A stretch of 64,000 bases of DNA from an uncultured Lachnospiraceae bacterium (GCA_949502235.1 CATBDC010000002.1:1-64000); one strand, 5' to 3'; shown: positions 35,632 through 44,807, counted from the stretch's first letter. The notes: generated by a model from the sequence alone, not told the origin. A program made the numbers and translations.

Positions 35632-36020
35632 TGGCAGACAGTAATTTTAAAGGAACGGTAGAAGCTCTCTTTAAAGGGATCGAGGGAGTCGTTACCTCCA
35701 AGACTGTAGTAGGAGACGCGATTCATATCGGTGAGACGATTATTCTTCCACTTGTAGACGTATCCTTTGCAGTAGGCGCGGGAGCATGGGGGACAGAGAA
35801 AAAGGATAAGGGAGCCGGCGGAATCGGCGGTAAGATGACGCCCTGTGCAGTGCTGGTTATCCAGAACGGACAAACCAGGCTTGTCAATGTAAAGAATCAG
35901 GATACGATCACAAAAATACTGGATATGGTTCCGGATGTGGTAGATAAATTTTCAGCAGGAAAAAGCTCCAAGATAACAGAAGATGATGTGATGGATATTC
36001 TGAATGAAGAGGAAGTATAA
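35631..36020 (+). CDS. gerW: GerW family sporulation protein
   Basis: 129 residues, the usual length of GerW/YtfJ, a spore protein needed for normal germination in Bacillus. The central TSKTVVGDAIHIGETIILPL and VDVSFAVGAGAWG with the Gly-rich GAGGIGGKMTPCAVLVI are family features. GGAGGGAACCAGTA precedes the ATG, which overlaps the DUF2953 stop. Confidence 0.9.
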   Translation: MADSNFKGTVEALFKGIEGVVTSKTVVGDAIHIGETIILPLVDVSFAVGAGAWGTEKKDKGAGGIGGKMTPCAVLVIQNGQTRLVNVKNQDTITKILDMVPDVVDKFSAGKSSKITEDDVMDILNEEEV

Positions 36021-36091
36021 AGGTTTCTGTGAATCGTAATGAATATTTATATTTCTGTATGCATAAGATGGTTATAAAGCATAGGAAAAGG

Positions 36092-36238
36092 GTGATATGC
36101 CTGAAACGGGTTATTGGATTTGCCTTATTCTGGGTGGCGGTAGGCATGATACTCGCCCTGATACTGCCGAATACATTTGTTGAGGTGCTGTGCATCATTT
36201 TATGTATACTGGCAGGCTATAATTTATTTTGCTGCTAG
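36092..36238 (+). CDS. Small membrane protein
   Basis: 48 residues from GTG 36092 (or up to 69 from GTG 36029). Two hydrophobic helices, VIGFALFWVAVGMILALILP and VEVLCIILCILAGYNLFC. Small proteins of this shape are common in Lachnospiraceae; no function is known. The GTG 36092 start has AGGAAAAG upstream and begins just before the first helix. The stop codon TAG overlaps the first base of a family-1 repeat hairpin. Confidence 0.6.
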   Translation: MICLKRVIGFALFWVAVGMILALILPNTFVEVLCIILCILAGYNLFCC

Positions 36239-36265
36239 TTACTGTTCACTCCCGTTCGCAGTAAC
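36238..36265. repeat. Repeat family 1 solo end-hairpin
   Basis: GTTACTGTTCAC followed by TCCCGTTCG and CAGTAAC; a 28-base inverted repeat between the small membrane protein gene and the rpmB promoter. May act as a hairpin at the end of the gerW transcript. Confidence 0.6.
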
Positions 36266-36298
36266 CAATTAGTTTCTGACAAAATTCGGAAATAACAC

Positions 36299-36327
36299 TT
36301 GCATTTTCTGTATTCATCTGATAAAAT
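36299..36327 (+). promoter_or_regulatory. rpmB promoter
   Basis: TTGCAT and TAAAAT with exactly 17 bases between, 58 bases upstream of the rpmB ATG. Confidence 0.65.
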
Positions 36328-36384
36328 ATTAGTGTTGTGAGTTCGTATTGGTCGAGCTATATAGGAGCGTTAGGAGGTGCAGTC

Positions 36385-36573
36385 ATGGCTAAATGTGCTA
36401 TTTGCGAAAAGGGTGCTCATTTTGGAAATAATGTAAGCCACTCTAATAGAAAGACACCAAAGATTTGGAAGTCCAATGTAAAGTCAGTCCGTGTGAAGAC
36501 GGAGAACGGCGGAACAAAGAAAATGTATGTATGTACTTCTTGCCTTAGGTCAGGAAAAGTAGAACGTGCGTAG
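36385..36573 (+). CDS. rpmB: 50S ribosomal protein L28
   Basis: 62 residues. MAKCAICEKGAHFGNNVSHS with NRKTPKIWKSNVKSVRV is unmistakable L28. Two Cys pairs (CAIC and CTSC) mark the zinc-binding form. The frame is open from 36337, but AGGAGGTGCAGTC places the start at ATG 36385. It stands alone between its own promoter and terminator, upstream of asp23-fakA-recG as in many Firmicutes (where it is often on the other strand). Confidence 0.96.
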   Translation: MAKCAICEKGAHFGNNVSHSNRKTPKIWKSNVKSVRVKTENGGTKKMYVCTSCLRSGKVERA

Positions 36574-36586
36574 GTAACAACGACAA

Positions 36587-36619
36587 AGCTCAGATTTCTG
36601 CGGGATCTGAGTTTTTTTG
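36587..36619 (+). terminator. rpmB terminator
   Basis: CTCAGAT pairs with ATCTGAG around TTCTGCGGG, followed by seven T. Confidence 0.8.
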
Positions 36620-36645
36620 TAATATAGCTGAAATAAGAGTATAAT
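36617..36645 (+). promoter_or_regulatory. Promoter for asp23-fakA-recG
   Basis: TTGTAA and TATAAT with a 17-base spacer. The -35 box overlaps the T-run of the rpmB terminator. The ATG of asp23 is 36 bases downstream of the -10. Confidence 0.55.
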
Positions 36646-36680
36646 AGATTATATGATGTGCAGAAGTGGAGGGTTCTTTT

Positions 36681-37040
36681 ATGAAAGGATGTATGAGTAC
36701 GGACCACGGTATTATCACCATTGATCAGGAGGTCATTGCAAAATATGCCGGTTCGGTTGCTATGGAGTGTTTTGGTATTGTGGGAATGGCGGCTGTTAAT
36801 GTGAAGGATGGGCTTGTCCATCTTTTGAAGCGTGCCAGCCTTACCCGGGGGATTCAGGTGGATGTTTCAGAGGATAACCATGTGAAGCTTGATTTCCATA
36901 TTATTGTTGCGTATGGAGTAAGTATTTCAGCAGTGACGGAAAACCTTATAAGCAATGTGAAGTACCGTGTCGAGGAATTTGCGGGAATGCCTGTGGATAA
37001 AATTAATATCTATATCGAAGGCGTGAGAGTCATCGATTAA
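36681..37040 (+). CDS. Asp23/Gls24 family envelope stress protein
   Basis: 119 residues. YloU-type member: GIITIDQEVIAKYAGSVAME, GIVGMAAVNVKDG and the C-terminal KVDINIYIEGV-like strand (PVDKINIYIEGVRVID). It is always paired with FakA/YloV in Firmicutes, as here. Role unclear; Asp23 proteins associate with the membrane and respond to alkaline or envelope stress. ATG 36681 follows GGAGGGTTCTTTT. Confidence 0.9.
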   Translation: MKGCMSTDHGIITIDQEVIAKYAGSVAMECFGIVGMAAVNVKDGLVHLLKRASLTRGIQVDVSEDNHVKLDFHIIVAYGVSISAVTENLISNVKYRVEEFAGMPVDKINIYIEGVRVID

Positions 37041-37058
37041 CAAGGAGGACATAGGAAA

Positions 37059-38747
37059 GTGGCTACGAAAACAATGAATGCTGATATGCTTGCAAGGATG
37101 TTTCTTGCAGGTGCACAGAATATTGAAGCAAAAAAAGAAATGATCAATGAGCTTAATGTATTTCCGGTTCCGGACGGTGATACCGGGACAAATATGTCGC
37201 TTACGATTATGTCTGCGGCAAAGGAAGTGACCGCACTTGAAAATCCCGGGATGAAGGAGCTTTCAAAGGCCATTTCTTCCGGTTCCCTAAGAGGGGCAAG
37301 AGGAAATTCCGGCGTCATACTTTCCCAGCTTTTAAGAGGATTTACGAAGGCAATCCGGGATGAGAAGGAAATCAATACGCAGATTCTTGCCGCTGCCTGC
37401 CAGCGTGCCCGTGATACGGCTTATAAAGCAGTTATGAAGCCAAAGGAGGGCACGATTCTTACAGTTGCAAGCGGGATTGCAGAAAAAGCGGCGGAGATGG
37501 CTCTTGTTACGGAGGACTTAGAGGAGTTTATCCCTGCAGTGCTTGAGCATGCAGCCGGAGTGCTTGAAAAAACTCCGGAGATGCTTCCGGTGCTGAAGGA
37601 AGCAGGTGTTGTAGATTCCGGCGGACAGGGACTTCTAGAGGTTATACGGGGGGCTTATGACGCGTTTCTCGGAAAGGAAGTGGACTACAGCGCCATAGCA
37701 TCCGAAGCCGGAACAGGAGCTGCTATTAAGATTTCCAAAGAGGATACAGCGGATATTAAGTTTGGGTATTGTACAGAATTTATTATATTGACAGAAAAGG
37801 AGTTTACCGGGGAAATGGAGCATGACTTTAAGTCATATCTTTCTTCTATCGGTGATTCTATAGTATGTGTGGCGGATGATGATGTGGTGAAGATCCATGT
37901 GCATACCAATGATCCGGGACTTGCGATTCAGCGGGCACTGACCTACGGACAGCTTTCCCGTATGAAGATTGATAACATGCGCGAGGAGCACCAGGAAAAG
38001 CTGATTAGGGATTCAATAAAGCTTGCAAAAGAGCAGGCATTAAAGGATTCAGAGGCAAAAGAAGAAAAGAAGCCTTCTGCGCCGTTAAAGTCCATGGGAT
38101 TTATCGCTGTGTCTATCGGCGAGGGAATGAATGAGATCTTTAAGGAGCTTGGCGTGGATTATATTATTGAGGGCGGGCAGACTATGAACCCCAGCACGGA
38201 AGATATGCTGAATGCCATAGATAAGGTAAATGCAGAAACGATTTTCATTCTCCCCAATAATAAAAATATTGTACTTGCGGCAAATCAGGCAAAAGAACTT
38301 GTGGAGGACAAAAATATTATTGTAATCCCAACAAAGACTGTGCCCCAGGGGATTACTGCTATCATTAATTTTATGCCGGACAAGGACGCATGCTCCAATG
38401 AGGAGGCTATGCTTGAGGAGATTAAAAATGTAAAATCCGGGCAGGTTACCTATGCGGTAAGGGATACCCGTATTGACGACAAGGAGATTCATGAGGGCGA
38501 CATTATGGGAATCGGCGACAGCGGGATTCTTTCTGTCGGCAGAGATGTGGAAGAGACGACAAAGGAGATGCTTGCCCAGCTTGTAGATGAGGATTCGGAG
38601 CTTATCAGCCTGTATTATGGCGAAGAGGTGACAGAGGAAAAGGCTATGGCCTTTACAAAGGAGCTGGAGGAGCTGTATCCGGATCTGGATATTGATGTAC
38701 ATTCCGGCGGCCAGCCCATCTACTATTATGTGCTGGCAGTGGAATAA
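37059..38747 (+). CDS. fakA: DAK2 domain fatty acid kinase subunit FakA (YloV)
   Basis: 562 residues. ATP-binding DAK2 domain at the N-terminus (NVFPVPDGDTGTNMSLTIMS, GSLRGARGNSGVILSQLL), a middle domain, and a C-terminal EDD-like domain (SIGEGMNEIFKELGVDYIIE). With a FakB protein it phosphorylates fatty acids for phospholipid synthesis; no fakB is in this window. It begins at GTG 37059 with AAGGAGGAC at the normal distance. Confidence 0.9.
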   Translation: MATKTMNADMLARMFLAGAQNIEAKKEMINELNVFPVPDGDTGTNMSLTIMSAAKEVTALENPGMKELSKAISSGSLRGARGNSGVILSQLLRGFTKAIRDEKEINTQILAAACQRARDTAYKAVMKPKEGTILTVASGIAEKAAEMALVTEDLEEFIPAVLEHAAGVLEKTPEMLPVLKEAGVVDSGGQGLLEVIRGAYDAFLGKEVDYSAIASEAGTGAAIKISKEDTADIKFGYCTEFIILTEKEFTGEMEHDFKSYLSSIGDSIVCVADDDVVKIHVHTNDPGLAIQRALTYGQLSRMKIDNMREEHQEKLIRDSIKLAKEQALKDSEAKEEKKPSAPLKSMGFIAVSIGEGMNEIFKELGVDYIIEGGQTMNPSTEDMLNAIDKVNAETIFILPNNKNIVLAANQAKELVEDKNIIVIPTKTVPQGITAIINFMPDKDACSNEEAMLEEIKNVKSGQVTYAVRDTRIDDKEIHEGDIMGIGDSGILSVGRDVEETTKEMLAQLVDEDSELISLYYGEEVTEEKAMAFTKELEELYPDLDIDVHSGGQPIYYYVLAVE

Positions 38748-38756
38748 AGAAGAGGA

Positions 38757-40787
38757 ATGACAGGGAAGAGCGGAATTCGTGAGTTAAAAGGAATCGGTGA
38801 AAAGACAGAAAAATTATTTGCAAAGCTTGGAATTTATACCGCAGGAGATCTCCTGCGGTATTATCCCCGTGGATATGATGTATATGAGGAGGCAGTTCCT
38901 GTAAGTGAAGCAGAGGAAGGGCAGATTATGACGGTGACCGGAATCCTCTACGGGCGCGTGCAGGTGTCAGGAAACAGGCAGATGCAGGTGACGACAGCTT
39001 ATGTAAAGGATATTACCGGAACACTTAAGGTTGTCTGGTTTAATATGCCCTTTCTTAGAAACACACTTTCAGGGGGAGGCCTTATTACACTTAGAGGACG
39101 TATTGTGCAGAGAAAAACCGGAATTTCCATGGAGCATCCGGAGATTTTTTATCCTAGTGAGAAATATGAGGAAAAGCTTCATACGCTGCAGCCCATCTAT
39201 GGACTTACAGCAGGACTTTCTAACAATGCAGTGTCAAAGGCAGTCCGGCAGGTAATAGAAGGACTTGATTTGTCGAGAGAGACGCTGCCCGCTGGGCTTC
39301 GGCTGAAATATGGGCTTGCTGAGTATAACTATGCGGTGAGGGGAATCCATTTTCCAGAGGACAAGGAAGTATTTTATCAGGCCAGAAGCCGGTTGGTATT
39401 TGAAGAGTTTTTACAGTTTATTTTGTCTCTTAGAAAGCTTAAGGCTCATAATGAGAGGCTTTCAAATGAATATGTGATTCAGAAGGATGACAGGGTGGAT
39501 GCTTTTATACAGGAACTCCCCTTTGATCTTACAAATGCGCAGCAGAAGGTCTGGCAGGAGATTGCCGCGGATATGGCGTCAGATACGGCTATGTCAAGGC
39601 TTGTGCAGGGAGATGTGGGTTCAGGCAAGACCATTGTGGCTGTGCTGGCGCTTATGAATACGGCGCTTAACGGTTATCAGGCTGCTATGATGGCCCCCAC
39701 AGAGGTGCTGGCAAGGCAGCACTATGAGACGGTTACCGCACTTTTTGAAAAATATGGAATTCCTCTTAAGACAGTTCTTCTTACGGGCTCTATGACCGCA
39801 AAGGAGAAAAGAAGAGCTTATGACCGGATTGAATGCGGGCTTGCGAAGATTATTATCGGAACCCATGCGCTTATTCAGGGGGCAGTCTCTTATGATAATC
39901 TGGCTCTTGTGGTTACAGACGAGCAGCACAGGTTCGGCGTAAAACAAAGGGAGACCTTTGCCAAAAAAGGGGGCGCGCCTCATGTGCTTGTCATGAGCGC
40001 CACGCCAATCCCACGGACACTTGCCATTATCCTGTATGGAGATCTGGACATTTCGGTGATTGATGAGCTTCCGGCAGACAGGCTTCCTATTAAAAACTGC
40101 GTGGTGGATACCGGATACCGGAAAACAGCGTATACATTTATGAAAAAACAGATTGCAGAGGGACGCCAGTGTTATATTATCTGTCCCATGGTGGAAGAAA
40201 GCGAGAGTCTGGAGGCGGAAAATGTTACGGATTATGCAAAAGCCCTGAAGGAAGAAATGGGAGAGGATATCCAGGTGGATTTTCTCCATGGCAGGATGTC
40301 CCAGGCACAAAAGGATGATATTATGGAGCGCTTCGGAAGGGGTGAAATCCGGATTCTGGTTTCTACTACTGTGATTGAGGTGGGGATTGATGTGCCCAAT
40401 GCCACGGTCATGATGATCGAAAATTCCGAACGGTTCGGCCTTGCCCAGCTTCACCAGCTCAGAGGCCGGGTAGGGCGGGGAAGGCACCAGTCCTACTGCA
40501 TATTTATGAGCAGTTCAAAATCAAAGGAGACAAGGGAGCGCCTTGAAATTTTAAATAAAACTAATGACGGCTTTAAAATCGCCAGTGAGGATCTTAGGCT
40601 TCGGGGACCGGGAGATTTGTTTGGAATCCGTCAGAGCGGCCTTATGGATTTTCAGCTGGGAGACATCTATCAGGACGCCGGGATTCTTAAGGAGGCAAAT
40701 GAGGCGGCAGACTGGCTTTTAAAGAATGAAAACGAATATGTTCAAAAAATGTCAGATTTTGAAACAATTTCCAGTGTAATAATTTAA
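38757..40787 (+). CDS. recG: ATP-dependent DNA helicase RecG
   Basis: 676 residues, full length. Wedge/OB domain at the N-terminus, then superfamily 2 helicase motifs: Walker A QGDVGSGKTIVAVLA, Walker B VTDEQHRFGVKQRE, motif III MSATPIPRTLAI, and the C-terminal TTVIEVGIDVPNATVM with QLRGRVGRG. Reverses stalled replication forks and processes branched DNA. Ten bases after fakA, with AGAAGAGGA before the ATG. Confidence 0.96.
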   Translation: MTGKSGIRELKGIGEKTEKLFAKLGIYTAGDLLRYYPRGYDVYEEAVPVSEAEEGQIMTVTGILYGRVQVSGNRQMQVTTAYVKDITGTLKVVWFNMPFLRNTLSGGGLITLRGRIVQRKTGISMEHPEIFYPSEKYEEKLHTLQPIYGLTAGLSNNAVSKAVRQVIEGLDLSRETLPAGLRLKYGLAEYNYAVRGIHFPEDKEVFYQARSRLVFEEFLQFILSLRKLKAHNERLSNEYVIQKDDRVDAFIQELPFDLTNAQQKVWQEIAADMASDTAMSRLVQGDVGSGKTIVAVLALMNTALNGYQAAMMAPTEVLARQHYETVTALFEKYGIPLKTVLLTGSMTAKEKRRAYDRIECGLAKIIIGTHALIQGAVSYDNLALVVTDEQHRFGVKQRETFAKKGGAPHVLVMSATPIPRTLAIILYGDLDISVIDELPADRLPIKNCVVDTGYRKTAYTFMKKQIAEGRQCYIICPMVEESESLEAENVTDYAKALKEEMGEDIQVDFLHGRMSQAQKDDIMERFGRGEIRILVSTTVIEVGIDVPNATVMMIENSERFGLAQLHQLRGRVGRGRHQSYCIFMSSSKSKETRERLEILNKTNDGFKIASEDLRLRGPGDLFGIRQSGLMDFQLGDIYQDAGILKEANEAADWLLKNENEYVQKMSDFETISSVII

Positions 40788-40856
40788 ATCCTCCATATAC
40801 TATCTGTGTAACAACGATAAAGGTTACAAAAAGATACAAAAAGGAGGAGTATTAAA

Positions 40857-41063
40857 ATGGCAAATCGTTCATCTAACAGAGCAGCAGTACCTGAAGCAAA
40901 GGGTGCACTTGACAAATTCAAATATGAGGTTGCAAGCGAACTTGGAGTACCGTTATCTGACGGTTACAATGGGGACCTTACTTCCAGACAGAACGGTTCT
41001 GTTGGCGGTTATATGGTTAAGAAAATGATCGAGCAGCAGGAGAAGCAGATGGCAGGTAAGTAA
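40857..41063 (+). CDS. Alpha/beta-type small acid-soluble spore protein
   Basis: 68 residues. Coats and protects spore DNA. LDKFKYEVASELGVPL contains the GPR protease cleavage region, and GDLTSRQNGSVGGYMVKKMI is the second conserved block. Very strong ribosome site (AAGGAGGAGTATTAAA). Expression would be by the forespore sigma G; I did not identify its promoter with confidence. A terminator follows. Confidence 0.95.
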   Translation: MANRSSNRAAVPEAKGALDKFKYEVASELGVPLSDGYNGDLTSRQNGSVGGYMVKKMIEQQEKQMAGK

Positions 41064-41313
41064 GTGAAGCTTTCTGTGAGGTAGAAAAAGCATCTGACGG
41101 GTTATAAAAGCCCGGCAGGTGCTTTTTTCTGTTTATCTTCTTTTTTTCTATCGACAAAGCAATAATATCGGGCGGGAGTGTTTCAAAAACATGACCGTCA
41201 TATTGTATTCTGATCAAATCACCCTTTTTTAAAGATTCTTCTATAAATTGTTCATCTTCAGATTTTGGTAGAACTCGCAGCTCTTTATATTCTGCATATA
41301 CGAGCCTATGCAT
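41017..41313 (-). CDS. Small hypothetical protein downstream of vanZ
   Basis: 98 residues if the full frame is used. The first ~60 residues look like a real protein (VLPKSEDEQFIEESLKKGDL, IRIQYDGHVFETLPPDIIAL), while the last ~40 read through the spore-protein terminator and antisense to its coding end, so the gene may have lost its original stop. Its start overlaps the VanZ stop by eight bases, arguing for co-translation. No domain recognised. Confidence 0.4.
   Translation of the reverse strand: MHRLVYAEYKELRVLPKSEDEQFIEESLKKGDLIRIQYDGHVFETLPPDIIALSIEKKKINRKKHLPGFYNPSDAFSTSQKASLTYLPSASPAARSFS
41086..41128 (+). terminator. Terminator after the spore protein gene
   Basis: GCATCTGACGGG pairs with CCCGGCAGGTGC (mostly complementary) around TTATAAAAG, followed by six T. 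Confidence 0.75.
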
Positions 41314-41920
41314 TTGTGAGAAACCATGTCCAATTATATAACAGGAAATTACAGATACAGGCTAAAGATATATAAATAGCGGGTTCATATTTTCCTAATG
41401 AAATGGTACGTTTTTCTTCTTTCTTATTAAAAAAATATTTTCCGATCATTTTCCATATTATATAACCTAAAATTGCACCTAATGTATTCATTATTAAATC
41501 ATCTATATCTGCTAATCTGTTGGTTGGCAGCTGTGTAAATTCAATAAAGGCAGAAAATAAAAAACCTGTTAAAGATACTTTAAAAGGAGTTCTGAAGTTC
41601 TTCCAAATATAAGGAAGTAAAAATCCTAAAGGCAGAAGCATGATCACGTTCATACAATATGTGAATATACCTTCTGATTGAAAAGGTATGAAACTAACAT
41701 TCGCCTGTTGAAAAGAAGCCACCAGGCCGCCTTTTGAAATGATATCCCATATAGAACCTATTCCTGTAACGGAAATAACAAGCCATATATAAATCATCAA
41801 AATGTACGTCCATACGTAATGTGCAGATGTGGACTTCCTCTTACATAATAGCATAACTATTTGATATATCATTACTGGGACTATGGTTAAAATAATTGGA
41901 ACAATTGACATGAAAAGCAT
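41306..41920 (-). CDS. VanZ family membrane protein
   Basis: 204 residues from ATG 41920, which has AGGAAGGA upstream; the frame is open to an ATG at 41962 that lacks a ribosome site. Four to five helices. FIPFQSEGIFTYCMNVIMLL, LGFLLPYIW, and SAFIEFTQLPTNRLADIDDL are VanZ signatures. VanZ-like proteins can lower glycopeptide binding, but most are of unknown role. AT-rich compared with neighbours, hinting at later acquisition. Confidence 0.85.
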   Translation of the reverse strand: MLFMSIVPIILTIVPVMIYQIVMLLCKRKSTSAHYVWTYILMIYIWLVISVTGIGSIWDIISKGGLVASFQQANVSFIPFQSEGIFTYCMNVIMLLPLGFLLPYIWKNFRTPFKVSLTGFLFSAFIEFTQLPTNRLADIDDLIMNTLGAILGYIIWKMIGKYFFNKKEEKRTISLGKYEPAIYISLACICNFLLYNWTWFLTNA

Positions 41921-42042
41921 TTTCCCCATTCCTTCCTGAATTGTTAAACTTAAGGTTATCATATATATCTGAAAGAATTTTTAAAAAATATGAAATTCTT
42001 TCTTAAAATTGCTCGGATGGCTGAAATAGAAGGGGAAATTTC

Positions 42043-42070
42043 TTTACAATATACATAAAAGAAGATATGA
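42043..42070 (+). promoter_or_regulatory. Possible rsmD-coaD promoter
   Basis: TTTACA and TATGAT with a 16-base spacer, 43 bases before the rsmD ATG, in an AT-rich gap between the divergent vanZ and rsmD genes. Confidence 0.45.
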
Positions 42071-42113
42071 TTATATTGTTAATTTCATTGAAGTTTATGA
42101 AGGAGAAATTTTT

Positions 42114-42677
42114 ATGAGAGTGATTGCAGGAACAGCAAAGCGCCTGATATTGAAGACAGTGGAGGGCATTGATACAAGGCCCACAACGGACAGGATTAAG
42201 GAGACTCTTTTTAATATTCTTGCGCCAGAGCTTTATGACTGCCGTTTCCTTGACCTTTTTGCGGGCAGCGGCGGTATCGGCATTGAGGCCTTAAGCAGAG
42301 GCGCGGGCATGGCAGTATTTGTAGAGAAAAACCCAAAGGCAATGGCCTGCATCCGGGAGAATCTTATGCATACGAAGCTCCATGACAGAGGGGTTACGAT
42401 GCAGATGGATGTACTTAGCGCCCTTAGAAGGCTTGAGGGAGAAGAAGCATTTGACTTTATTTTTATGGATCCTCCCTATAAAAGCGAAATGGAAAGGCAG
42501 ACCTTAGAGGCGCTGGGGGAGCTTCACCTTCTTGCAGAGGGAGGCCTTATCATTACCGAGGCAGCAAAGGAGACTTCCTTTGATTATGTGGAAGGGCTTG
42601 GCTTTTCTGTTATAAGAGAGAAGATCTATAAGACGAATAAGCATATATTTCTTGAACGGAGGAAGAACATATGGTAA
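42114..42677 (+). CDS. rsmD: 16S rRNA (guanine966-N2)-methyltransferase
   Basis: 187 residues. [15 protein letters not shown] opens the protein; SAM-binding [20 protein letters not shown] and the catalytic [10 protein letters not shown] (the D-P-P-Y of N6/N2 methyltransferases) are intact. GAAGGAGAAATTTTT precedes the ATG. Overlaps coaD by seven bases, the usual pairing in Firmicutes. Confidence 0.95.
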   Translation: MRVIAGTAKRLILKTVEGIDTRPTTDRIKETLFNILAPELYDCRFLDLFAGSGGIGIEALSRGAGMAVFVEKNPKAMACIRENLMHTKLHDRGVTMQMDVLSALRRLEGEEAFDFIFMDPPYKSEMERQTLEALGELHLLAEGGLIITEAAKETSFDYVEGLGFSVIREKIYKTNKHIFLERRKNIW

Positions 42678-43159
42678 GGGCAGTCTATCCGGGAAGCTTT
42701 GACCCGGTTACATTTGGACATCTGGACATTATCAGACGTTCTTCGGCATTAGTTGATGAATTAATTGTCGGAGTACTTAATAATAATGCAAAAAGTCCGT
42801 TGTTTTCTGTAGAAGAACGTGTTAGAATGTTAGAGGAAATAACTGAAAATATACCAAAGGTGAGGATTCTTCCTTTTGAGGGACTGCTTGTGGAGTTTGT
42901 AAAAGCAGTGGATGCCAGAATGGTGATAAGAGGTCTGCGCGCGATTACGGATTTTGAGTATGAGCTTCAGATGGCACAGACAAACCACAAGATGGAGCCG
43001 AAGATTGAGACAGCATTTCTTACAACCAGTCTGGAGTATTCTTATTTAAGCTCTACAACAGTAAAGGAGGTCGCCGCTTTTGGAGGAGATATTTCTCAAT
43101 TTGTACCTGAGATTGTGATAGAAAAAATACAGGAGAAAATGAACAAAAGGAGAGTGTAA
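42671..43159 (+). CDS. coaD: Phosphopantetheine adenylyltransferase
   Basis: 162 residues. Fourth step of coenzyme A synthesis: 4'-phosphopantetheine plus ATP to dephospho-Co[21 protein letters not shown] carries the H-x-G-H-type nucleotide motif (TFGH), and [20 protein letters not shown] is the conserved C-terminal block. Ribosome site GGAGGAAGAACAT. Confidence 0.96.
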   Translation: MVRAVYPGSFDPVTFGHLDIIRRSSALVDELIVGVLNNNAKSPLFSVEERVRMLEEITENIPKVRILPFEGLLVEFVKAVDARMVIRGLRAITDFEYELQMAQTNHKMEPKIETAFLTTSLEYSYLSSTTVKEVAAFGGDISQFVPEIVIEKIQEKMNKRRV

Positions 43160-43162
43160 TTA

Positions 43163-43795
43163 ATGAGCAGCCGTATTGAGCAGATTATTGAAGAGATTGA
43201 GGAGTATGTGGACAGCTGTAAGTTCCAGCCTTTATCTACAACAAAGATTATTGTAAATAAGGATCAGATAGATGATCTTCTCCGTGAGCTCCGTATGAAA
43301 ACCCCGGATGAGATTAAGCGCTATCAGAAGATTATTGCGAACAAGGATGCGATTCTGGCTGATGCACAGTCTAAGGCAGACAGCATGATCGAGGAAGCGC
43401 AGATTCATACGAACGAGCTTGTGAGTGAGCACGAGATTATGCAGCAGGCCTATGCCCAGGCTAACGAGATTGTAACCGCAGCAACGGAGCAGGCCCAGGA
43501 GATTATTGATAATGCCACAAATGATGCCAATGATATCCGCATCGGTGCCATGCAGTATGCAGATGATCTGATGGCCAATGCAGAGAGTATTATCGGGCAT
43601 ACTCTTGACAGCTATACGACCAAGTATGACGGACTTGTAAATTCTCTTCAGGAATGTTACGATATGGTCCGCAATAACAGGGCGGAGCTTGAGATTCCGG
43701 AGCAGCCTCAGAGAACGCAGGAGTCTGGCTATAGCGCTCCCCAGGATGCGGGAGCAGAGGATGATTATCTCATGGAGGATGATGATCTGCTTTAA
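43163..43795 (+). CDS. Coiled-coil protein, ATP-synthase-subunit-like annotation
   Basis: 210 residues, no membrane segment, long helix from about 50 to 170 rich in Ala, Glu, Gln (ANEIVTAATEQAQEIIDNAT), acidic C-terminus. It resembles proteins labelled 'ATPase' or V-type subunit H-like in Lachnospiraceae that sit between coaD and ylbJ; the likeness is mainly the coiled coil. DivIVA-like scaffold function is possible but unproved. Its stop overlaps the end of the convergent ylbJ gene. Confidence 0.65.
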   Translation: MSSRIEQIIEEIEEYVDSCKFQPLSTTKIIVNKDQIDDLLRELRMKTPDEIKRYQKIIANKDAILADAQSKADSMIEEAQIHTNELVSEHEIMQQAYAQANEIVTAATEQAQEIIDNATNDANDIRIGAMQYADDLMANAESIIGHTLDSYTTKYDGLVNSLQECYDMVRNNRAELEIPEQPQRTQESGYSAPQDAGAEDDYLMEDDDLL

Positions 43796-44727
43796 GAAAA
43801 ATGAAGATATATCATGCAGAGAAGGCTGGTTACCAATGCGGTAACCAGTTTTTGTATCAGATAGGGCTTTATGGACAGGCCGCTTTCGGATATCATACAG
43901 TTTGTCTGTGCCAGAGCGCACCATCCGCCAAAAGAGGTACAGACCATACATAGAAAAAATGTTTCAGATGATGAAAAAGCGCTTCTACATAAAAGGGAAA
44001 TTCCGCCTGTCAGCTCCATAGAAGACAGAAGCAGGCATCCTACCGGCCCCTCTGGAGAAAATGCGGCTTTTGCAAATGTAATCAGGATGGAAAAAAGCAT
44101 GATATAGCCGCCTACCTTTGTTATCATTTCAAAGCCGTTCATGATACAGCCGTCTATGATATTTCCGCTCTCATAAGCGCTGTCTCTTAAGGCAGGAGAG
44201 GAAGGCCTTATGGCTCCGCTTCCATAATGCCTGTAGAATGGACGGAATAAAAAACTGGCAAGGACAGGCGAAGCCATTAAGATTACGAGCGCCGGAACCA
44301 TAAGAGCTTCCTGCTTCAGATTCTGAAGCACAATATAGCTGATAATGAAAATCGGACTTGCATTGTTGCAGAAGGATAAAAGATACTGGGCTTCCTGTTT
44401 AGAAATTCTCCCTTCCATGAGGAGATCGGAGGCTGCTTTGCTCCCCATAGGGTATCCGCATAAAAAGCCCGTAACCGCCGCAAAGGTCCCGTAGTCCGAG
44501 ATGCCAAAAATATGTCTGAACAGAGGTCCTGTTACGCGCACAAGAAGATCTGCGGCATGTGTTTTTATCAGCAGGTTTGAAAGGATCATAAATGGAAGCA
44601 GGGTGGGAAGAACACTGTTGAACCATAAAAGCAGTCCTTCACATGCGCCGCTAAAAACCAGCTTTGGGAAGGAAAGCATAAGCACAAAAATAAAAATAAT
44701 CATGAATTTGGAAAGGGATTTCTGCAT
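43792..44727 (-). CDS. ylbJ: Sporulation integral membrane protein YlbJ-like
   Basis: 311 residues, about eight helices with the nucleoside-recognition (Gate) fold: FNSVLPTLLPFMILSNLLIK, GFLCGYPMGSKAASDLLMEG, FCNNASPIFIISYIVLQ and TSFGGWCALAQTNCMI. YlbJ is needed for spore cortex formation in Bacillus and is found near coaD there too. The last bases overlap the convergent coiled-coil gene, with no room for a separate terminator. Confidence 0.88.
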   Translation of the reverse strand: MQKSLSKFMIIFIFVLMLSFPKLVFSGACEGLLLWFNSVLPTLLPFMILSNLLIKTHAADLLVRVTGPLFRHIFGISDYGTFAAVTGFLCGYPMGSKAASDLLMEGRISKQEAQYLLSFCNNASPIFIISYIVLQNLKQEALMVPALVILMASPVLASFLFRPFYRHYGSGAIRPSSPALRDSAYESGNIIDGCIMNGFEMITKVGGYIMLFSILITFAKAAFSPEGPVGCLLLSSMELTGGISLLCRSAFSSSETFFLCMVCTSFGGWCALAQTNCMISESGLSIKPYLIQKLVTALVTSLLCMIYLHFS

Positions 44728-44741
44728 ATATAAAATATCCG

Positions 44742-44768
44742 GTTACTGTAAACAAAGTGAACAGTAAC
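44742..44768. repeat. Repeat family 1 solo end-hairpin
   Basis: GTTACTGT followed by AAACAAAGTGA and ACAGTAAC. It sits between the divergent ylbJ and pepD genes, upstream of the pepD promoter and just upstream of the ylbJ start. Confidence 0.65.
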
Positions 44769-44807
44769 ACTAATCTTTTTATGTTTGGAATAATTGTATG
44801 GAACAGG

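Noticed and set aside
39621..40487. Minus-strand 288-codon frame opposite recG
   Set aside because: Antisense shadow of complete recG helicase motifs; composition (His/Cys-rich) is typical of an artefact.
43232..43951. Minus-strand 239-codon frame opposite the coiled-coil gene
   Set aside because: Antisense to a strong gene with ribosome site and overlapping ylbJ; no family sequence.
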